A DNA stretch of 18,796 nt from Collinsella sp. (lineage in GTDB: Bacteria > Actinomycetota > Coriobacteriia > Coriobacteriales > Coriobacteriaceae): positions 1-18,796 of the forward strand of contig JAUMNV010000128.1 in assembly GCA_031295725.1 (NCBI GenBank), read 5' to 3'. A program made the translations under genes and the position numbers. The number at the start of each line of letters is the position of its first letter. The stretch's first letter is position 1. Under the pieces are notes generated by a model. That model did no database searches. It saw only the letters and a list, made by a program, of their open reading frames with translations, and was not told the origin of the DNA. This document shows, in pieces, positions 15,319 to 18,796 of this stretch.

Positions 15319-18300
15319 CTACACGCCCCTCCTTACAAACGTTCCTTCGTGGTTATACGAGCAGCGCGCATGCGCGGCTTGCGCCGATGTCGGATCGACC
15401 GCCGTCACGACGCCCGCCTCGAGTTCGCGCAGCCGCTCGGCAATGCCGGTCTCCACGCGATCGAGCAGCACATCGAAGTCCATGTTGCCGCCCTCGCCCG
15501 GGAAGCCCTTCTTAAGGCCCGGAATGCGACCGTCACCGCGCTCTTCCTCGAGCAACTCGGCGCTCGCCGCACCGCGCAGCGCGGGCTTGCCGCCCTTGGT
15601 CGAAAAATAGAGCGCTGCACGGGTATCCAAGCCCAGTGCCCGACGCATGGCCTGCGCGTAGATGAGCGTTTGGGTATGGGGCGGCAGCCAGCGCGGGTCG
15701 TCGATGGGAGCCTCGCCCGTCTCCTCGTCACGCACCGTGGGGTCGGCAAGCTTAAACTCCTCGACACCCGAACGATGCTTGTAGTCGATTACCACGGCGC
15801 GATTCTCGGCATCCACATCTACGCGGTCGATGCGCCCGCCGAGCGGCCAACCGGCATACTCGACCTGGAGCTCGTTGAACGCAAACTCCAGGTAGCGCGG
15901 GGCAAAGGGGGCAAGTGCCTCGGACTCGTAGGCAAGCACACCCTCCAGCTGCGGCAAGATCTCGGCCACCTGGCGTTCCTCCACCGCAGAGAGCGGCACC
16001 AGCGGGCCCTCCGTGCCGCGCTTGCCGGCGTGCTCGGCCAACGTCTCGTCAAAGACCTCGTGCAGCAGCTCCTGTGCGCGCGGCAGATTCTCGGGCGTCA
16101 CGCGCTCCATGCCCTCTTGGGGCAGACGGGCATGCAGATGCTCCAGCACGTCGTGGACAAAGTTGCCCTTTTCCATGTTGCCAAAGCCCGCGTCGATCGA
16201 CTGGGGCTTCACGCGGTACGAGACGAACCAGCATAGCGGGCAGGTCGAATAGGCCTCGATCTGCGAGGCGGACGTCAGACGCGGCACGAGCGGCGCGTCC
16301 TCACCCTCGCCATCGCGACGGCGCAGGACCAAATACGGCACGGCCTCGGCACTCAGATGCTGAGGGGCTTCACAGGTCACGCGCTCGCGCTTGAGGCCTT
16401 CACCTGCCGCGGGATCAAAGTCGGCGATGATATCGCCCTCGCCCACGCGCATGGGCTTGGCAGCGCCAGCGGCCTCGGCATGTGCCCACAGCTCGGTCCA
16501 TACGGCTGCCGGGTAGCACTCGCGTGCCTGGCGATCGTGCGTCACACGGGCGAGCGCGACCGGACCGCTCGCCGCCTGCATCGCACGGCCAAAGCGCACG
16601 CGCAGCAGGGCAGCGGGCTCCAAAGACACGCCGTCGCGGCGCAGCTCGGCTGTCAACGTGGCAAGCGGGCCCTCTTCGTGCGAAAGCGGATAGCTGTCCA
16701 GGTCGACATCGGCAAACAGCACGGCATCGTAGCTGCCAGGGCGAAGAACCGACGCATCGGCAAGCGACGCGAAGCGCACTTGTGCTCGTGGTGTGCGATC
16801 GACCTCATAGGTCTCGTAATCGTAGGCGGTACTGCGCTTGTCCACCTTGGTTCGAACGCCGTCGAGAACCGGCACGGTCGCGGCCTGCGACACGTCGAGC
16901 GCGCGAGCATCGTTCATAAGGATGTCGATGGCATGGCGCAGCAAAGCCGTCTCTGCCTGGCGACGGGCCTGGCCGTCAAGGCCGCCTAGAGCGCGATCGG
17001 GCAACGCCTCGGCAACGGCAAGCATGGCCTTAAGCGCCGTCACGGGCTTGTCACGCCACAGCGCCTGGAACACGTCCGAGACCACACACGGTACGTTCTT
17101 AAACCAGTTATCGTCGCTCGTCGCCTTGCGCGCGCCCCTCACCTGGCCCTGAACGCTCTGCAGCAGGCTCTTGACGCCCGCGGTAGTCTTGCTGCGTGAG
17201 AGACGCATATTCTTATCGAAGGTACGGGCATTGACGGCATCAGCGCCCGAAAGCGGACTGTAGATCCAGTCGGTAAGCTCCGGCGCGGGCCACCACTCAG
17301 TCTTGGAAGCGGTGCCCTCGTCGGCGGCTTTCATACGCTCGATCAGGTTGGCGAGCGCCGTAAACTGCCTGCCCGCGATGGACTGGGAAAACGCCGTGAA
17401 CTCAGTCGTCTCGACCGCAATGTGACGCGCCGCCAAACGGGCGGCGAGCTCGCCGAACAGCTGGGGTGCCCGGGCAGAAACGACGAGCACGCGCACGGGG
17501 TCGGCGGGCGTTGCAGTAGCTTTATCGGCCTTGGACTCCTTGTGCGCTTTCACCAACTTATCGATGGCGTCCGCATAGACATGAGCACGGGCATGGGGGC
17601 CGGCGACCTCAATAAAGGCAGGCTGAGCGGCGGCCCCGCAAGCGACATCAGACGCGACGGCGTCCTCCCCCAGCGGCGCGATCTCAAACAGCACACCGCG
17701 GGCATCAAATGCCGTGGCAAGCTCCTCGCGCATCGCCGCCTGCTCGCGGGCAAGCAGCACGACGACCTCTCCCCCATTGTTCGCCACGGCAGACAGCAGC
17801 TCGAGTAGACCGTGCGTAAACGACGTGGTACCGCGCACGCATACGGCGCGGGCGCACGCCGGCAGGCTATCGGCCAGGGCACCGGCCATAATGTCGGCTG
17901 CCTCGCAGGGCTCGACCATATCTCGACGGTCCAAACCGCTCGCATAGGCGCTCAACAGCTCGAACACACGAGCCTCGGCATCGCTTTTTGGCTCAGGCCG
18001 GCAGTTGTCGCCACGGCATCGTTCGGCACCCGTCCCCGCAACGCCCGGCAACACGTCGCGGGCCATGCGCGCGAGCATGCGCACTGTGCCCTGGCTGCGC
18101 GAAAGCGGCTGCAGAGCGGCGTCGTCGCGGCGGTCGATCATGTCCGAGAACAGCATCTGGCGCTGAAGGTTGTCCACAAAGCTGCGGCCATCGCCCATAA
18201 GCTCCCACAGCGAGCTGAGCCACGATGTGGGTGTCTTGTAGTCGACACCCAGTGAAACCCCGGCTTCCGCCGCATCATGGCGGCACAGGTCGAGCTCGGC

Positions 18301-18417
18301 AAATGTTGGCGCCAACAGAACAGCGCGCCCGTGGCGGGCAACCAGGTCGGCCAGTAGCGCCGCCTCGGCATCGCTCAAATCCGTGCCGGCATTGGTGGTA
18401 TAGATTCGAACAGGCAT
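15319..18417 (-). CDS. addB: AddB-like subunit with PD-(D/E)XK nuclease domain, degenerate P-loop and iron-sulfur motifs
   Basis: This 1032-residue protein occupies the AddB position and has the AddB C-terminal layout. LTSASQIEAYSTCP (714-727) opens a RecB-type nuclease fold with H755 (GNFVHDVLE), D864 (GGRIDRVDV), D878-Y-K880 (VIDYKH) and Q916/Y920 (QTLIY), so the nuclease looks active. Two usual AddB features look lost. The N-terminus (MPVRIYTTNAGTDLSDAEAA) has no GxxGxGKT/S ATP loop. Of the four Cys that normally hold a 4Fe-4S cluster, I see one in YSTCP (C726) and one near the C-terminus (C1019 in ARCSYNHEG), while the partner positions are Asn and non-Cys residues. It may be a RexB-like variant; ATP hydrolysis would then rest on AddA alone. 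ATG 18417 follows GGAGG with a short 3-base spacer. Confidence 0.85.
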   Translation of the reverse strand: MPVRIYTTNAGTDLSDAEAALLADLVARHGRAVLLAPTFAELDLCRHDAAEAGVSLGVDYKTPTSWLSSLWELMGDGRSFVDNLQRQMLFSDMIDRRDDAALQPLSRSQGTVRMLARMARDVLPGVAGTGAERCRGDNCRPEPKSDAEARVFELLSAYASGLDRRDMVEPCEAADIMAGALADSLPACARAVCVRGTTSFTHGLLELLSAVANNGGEVVVLLAREQAAMREELATAFDARGVLFEIAPLGEDAVASDVACGAAAQPAFIEVAGPHARAHVYADAIDKLVKAHKESKADKATATPADPVRVLVVSARAPQLFGELAARLAARHIAVETTEFTAFSQSIAGRQFTALANLIERMKAADEGTASKTEWWPAPELTDWIYSPLSGADAVNARTFDKNMRLSRSKTTAGVKSLLQSVQGQVRGARKATSDDNWFKNVPCVVSDVFQALWRDKPVTALKAMLAVAEALPDRALGGLDGQARRQAETALLRHAIDILMNDARALDVSQAATVPVLDGVRTKVDKRSTAYDYETYEVDRTPRAQVRFASLADASVLRPGSYDAVLFADVDLDSYPLSHEEGPLATLTAELRRDGVSLEPAALLRVRFGRAMQAASGPVALARVTHDRQARECYPAAVWTELWAHAEAAGAAKPMRVGEGDIIADFDPAAGEGLKRERVTCEAPQHLSAEAVPYLVLRRRDGEGEDAPLVPRLTSASQIEAYSTCPLCWFVSYRVKPQSIDAGFGNMEKGNFVHDVLEHLHARLPQEGMERVTPENLPRAQELLHEVFDETLAEHAGKRGTEGPLVPLSAVEERQVAEILPQLEGVLAYESEALAPFAPRYLEFAFNELQVEYAGWPLGGRIDRVDVDAENRAVVIDYKHRSGVEEFKLADPTVRDEETGEAPIDDPRWLPPHTQTLIYAQAMRRALGLDTRAALYFSTKGGKPALRGAASAELLEEERGDGRIPGLKKGFPGEGGNMDFDVLLDRVETGIAERLRELEAGVVTAVDPTSAQAAHARCSYNHEGTFVRRGV

Positions 18418-18441
18418 GGTCCTCCGCTCAAACTGTTCGCA

Positions 18442-18471
18442 ATAATCAATGCATCCATCCTACCCGCCCAA
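18442..18471 (-). promoter_or_regulatory. Possible promoter of addB-addA
   Basis: On the minus strand TTGGGC (18471-18466) and GATTAT (18447-18442) are separated by 18 bases, and a start about 7 bases later leaves a leader of roughly 20 bases before ATG 18417. Each hexamer matches consensus at only three or four positions. The strong terminator upstream means addBA must have a promoter in this gap; this is the best candidate I see. Confidence 0.35.
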
Positions 18472-18475
18472 GCGG

Positions 18476-18503
18476 ACAGATTTGCCCCACGCCAACAGAT
18501 TTG
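18476..18503. repeat. Short direct repeat upstream of addB
   Basis: ACAGATTTG occurs at 18476-18484 and again at 18495-18503, 19 bases apart, just upstream of the candidate addB promoter. Two nine-base copies about two helical turns apart could be an operator, or debris of dispersed repeats; the second copy runs into the palindrome at 18500. The evidence is weak. Confidence 0.4.
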
Positions 18504-18588
18504 ATCCCTTGAGGACGGAGGAAAATGGATCACAGAGGGGGTCAGTCTAACCCGGTGATTCGTTTTCCTCCGTCCCCAAGGGATCAAA
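18500..18588. repeat. Long inverted repeat (34-bp arms, 21-nt loop) between the TrpR-like gene and addB
   Basis: The arms 18500-18533 and 18555-18588 pair over 34 bases. Only A18512/C18576 mismatches on the plus strand, with two G-T pairs (18526/18562 and 18528/18560). The outer part is TTTGATCCCTTG followed by a GGACGGAGGAAAA core. It contains no open reading frame. Its right end shares the A-run that forms the U-tract of the adjacent terminator. The GGGAC-type core is reminiscent of the palindrome at 7559-7687 (TTTGGGACAGGG), which suggests a related class of dispersed elements; that is inference. Confidence 0.8.
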
Positions 18589-18611
18589 AAACCGCCCCCG
18601 GAGGGACGGTT
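18586..18611 (-). terminator. Rho-independent terminator of the TrpR-like gene
   Basis: On the minus strand AACCGTCCC (18611-18603), a four-base TCCG loop and GGGGCGGTT (18598-18590) form a 9-bp stem with one U-G wobble and a UNCG-type tetraloop. A run of T's follows; six in a row are encoded by 18591-18586, two of them in the stem. It lies 26 bases past the TrpR-like stop codon. All features of an intrinsic terminator are present, so addBA is a new transcription unit. Confidence 0.88.
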
Positions 18612-18637
18612 CTTCGTAATTCAATGTTGTCGCTGGC

Positions 18638-18796
18638 CTACTCGCCATCCTCCAACTTAATGAGGATCTTGCGGTAGCCACCGTACTCGCCGTTCAGCGC
18701 CTTTGAAACGCGGCTCACCGTGGTGGACGAAGCGCCGGTACGGGCCTGAACCTCAACATAAGGCTCGCCCTCGTCCAAATAGCGCGCAACCTGCAA
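18638..18796 (-). CDS. TrpR-related regulator of the YerC/YecD family (3' end only)
   Basis: Only the last 52 residues are in the window; the 5' part lies beyond 18796. The fragment contains a helix-turn-helix typical of TrpR-like proteins, GEPYVEVQARTGASSTTVSR, followed by a second conserved block, LNGEYGGYRKILIKLEDGE, ending at TAG (18640-18638). This matches the YerC/YecD branch, whose C-terminus usually reads as an HTH plus a short GGY segment, and not the tryptophan repressor itself. The ligand and target genes of this branch are not well defined. It is followed by its own strong terminator, so it is not in the addBA transcript. Confidence 0.85.
   Translation of the reverse strand: MQVARYLDEGEPYVEVQARTGASSTTVSRVSKALNGEYGGYRKILIKLEDGE

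Overview
The window is GC-rich bacterial chromosome. Every gene I can support lies on the minus strand, so transcription runs from high to low coordinates. The gene set, the high-GC codon use and the style of the intergenic palindromes suggest a Coriobacteriia actinobacterium, most likely Collinsella or a close relative. That assignment is inference; no rRNA or other marker gene is present.

In transcription order the layout is as follows. The 3' end of a TrpR-related (YerC/YecD-type) regulator (18638-18796, cut by the window edge) ends in a strong intrinsic terminator (18586-18611). An AddAB-type helicase-nuclease pair follows: an AddB-like subunit (15319-18417) and AddA (11683-15315), three bases apart. 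Next are the replicative DNA polymerase III alpha subunit DnaE (7703-11506), a SWIM-zinc-finger SNF2 helicase (4074-7538), a small desulfoferrodoxin-family protein (3546-3908), a NAD-synthetase-like protein whose catalytic residues appear lost (1443-3428), and ruvC (627-1148) and ruvA (7-627). ruvA overlaps what looks like the ruvB start codon at the window edge (1-7).

Most of the genes serve DNA maintenance. AddAB resects double-strand breaks and hands 3' ends to RecA, RuvABC branch-migrates and resolves the resulting Holliday junctions, DnaE performs synthesis, and the SNF2 protein is probably a DNA translocase. The desulfoferrodoxin fits oxygen defence in an anaerobe. The NAD-synthetase-like protein is the least explained gene.

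The gaps between genes carry unusually large palindromes: 7559-7687 (38-bp arms), 11608-11670 (about 26-bp arms), 18500-18588 (34-bp arms) and 1285-1424 (a multi-hairpin region). They differ in sequence and look like small dispersed repeats or structured RNA elements rather than ordinary terminators.

The best candidates for new biology are the NAD-synthetase-like double pseudoenzyme and the family of intergenic palindromes. The rest is well-conserved housekeeping, and I do not see a clear novel defence or mobile system here.
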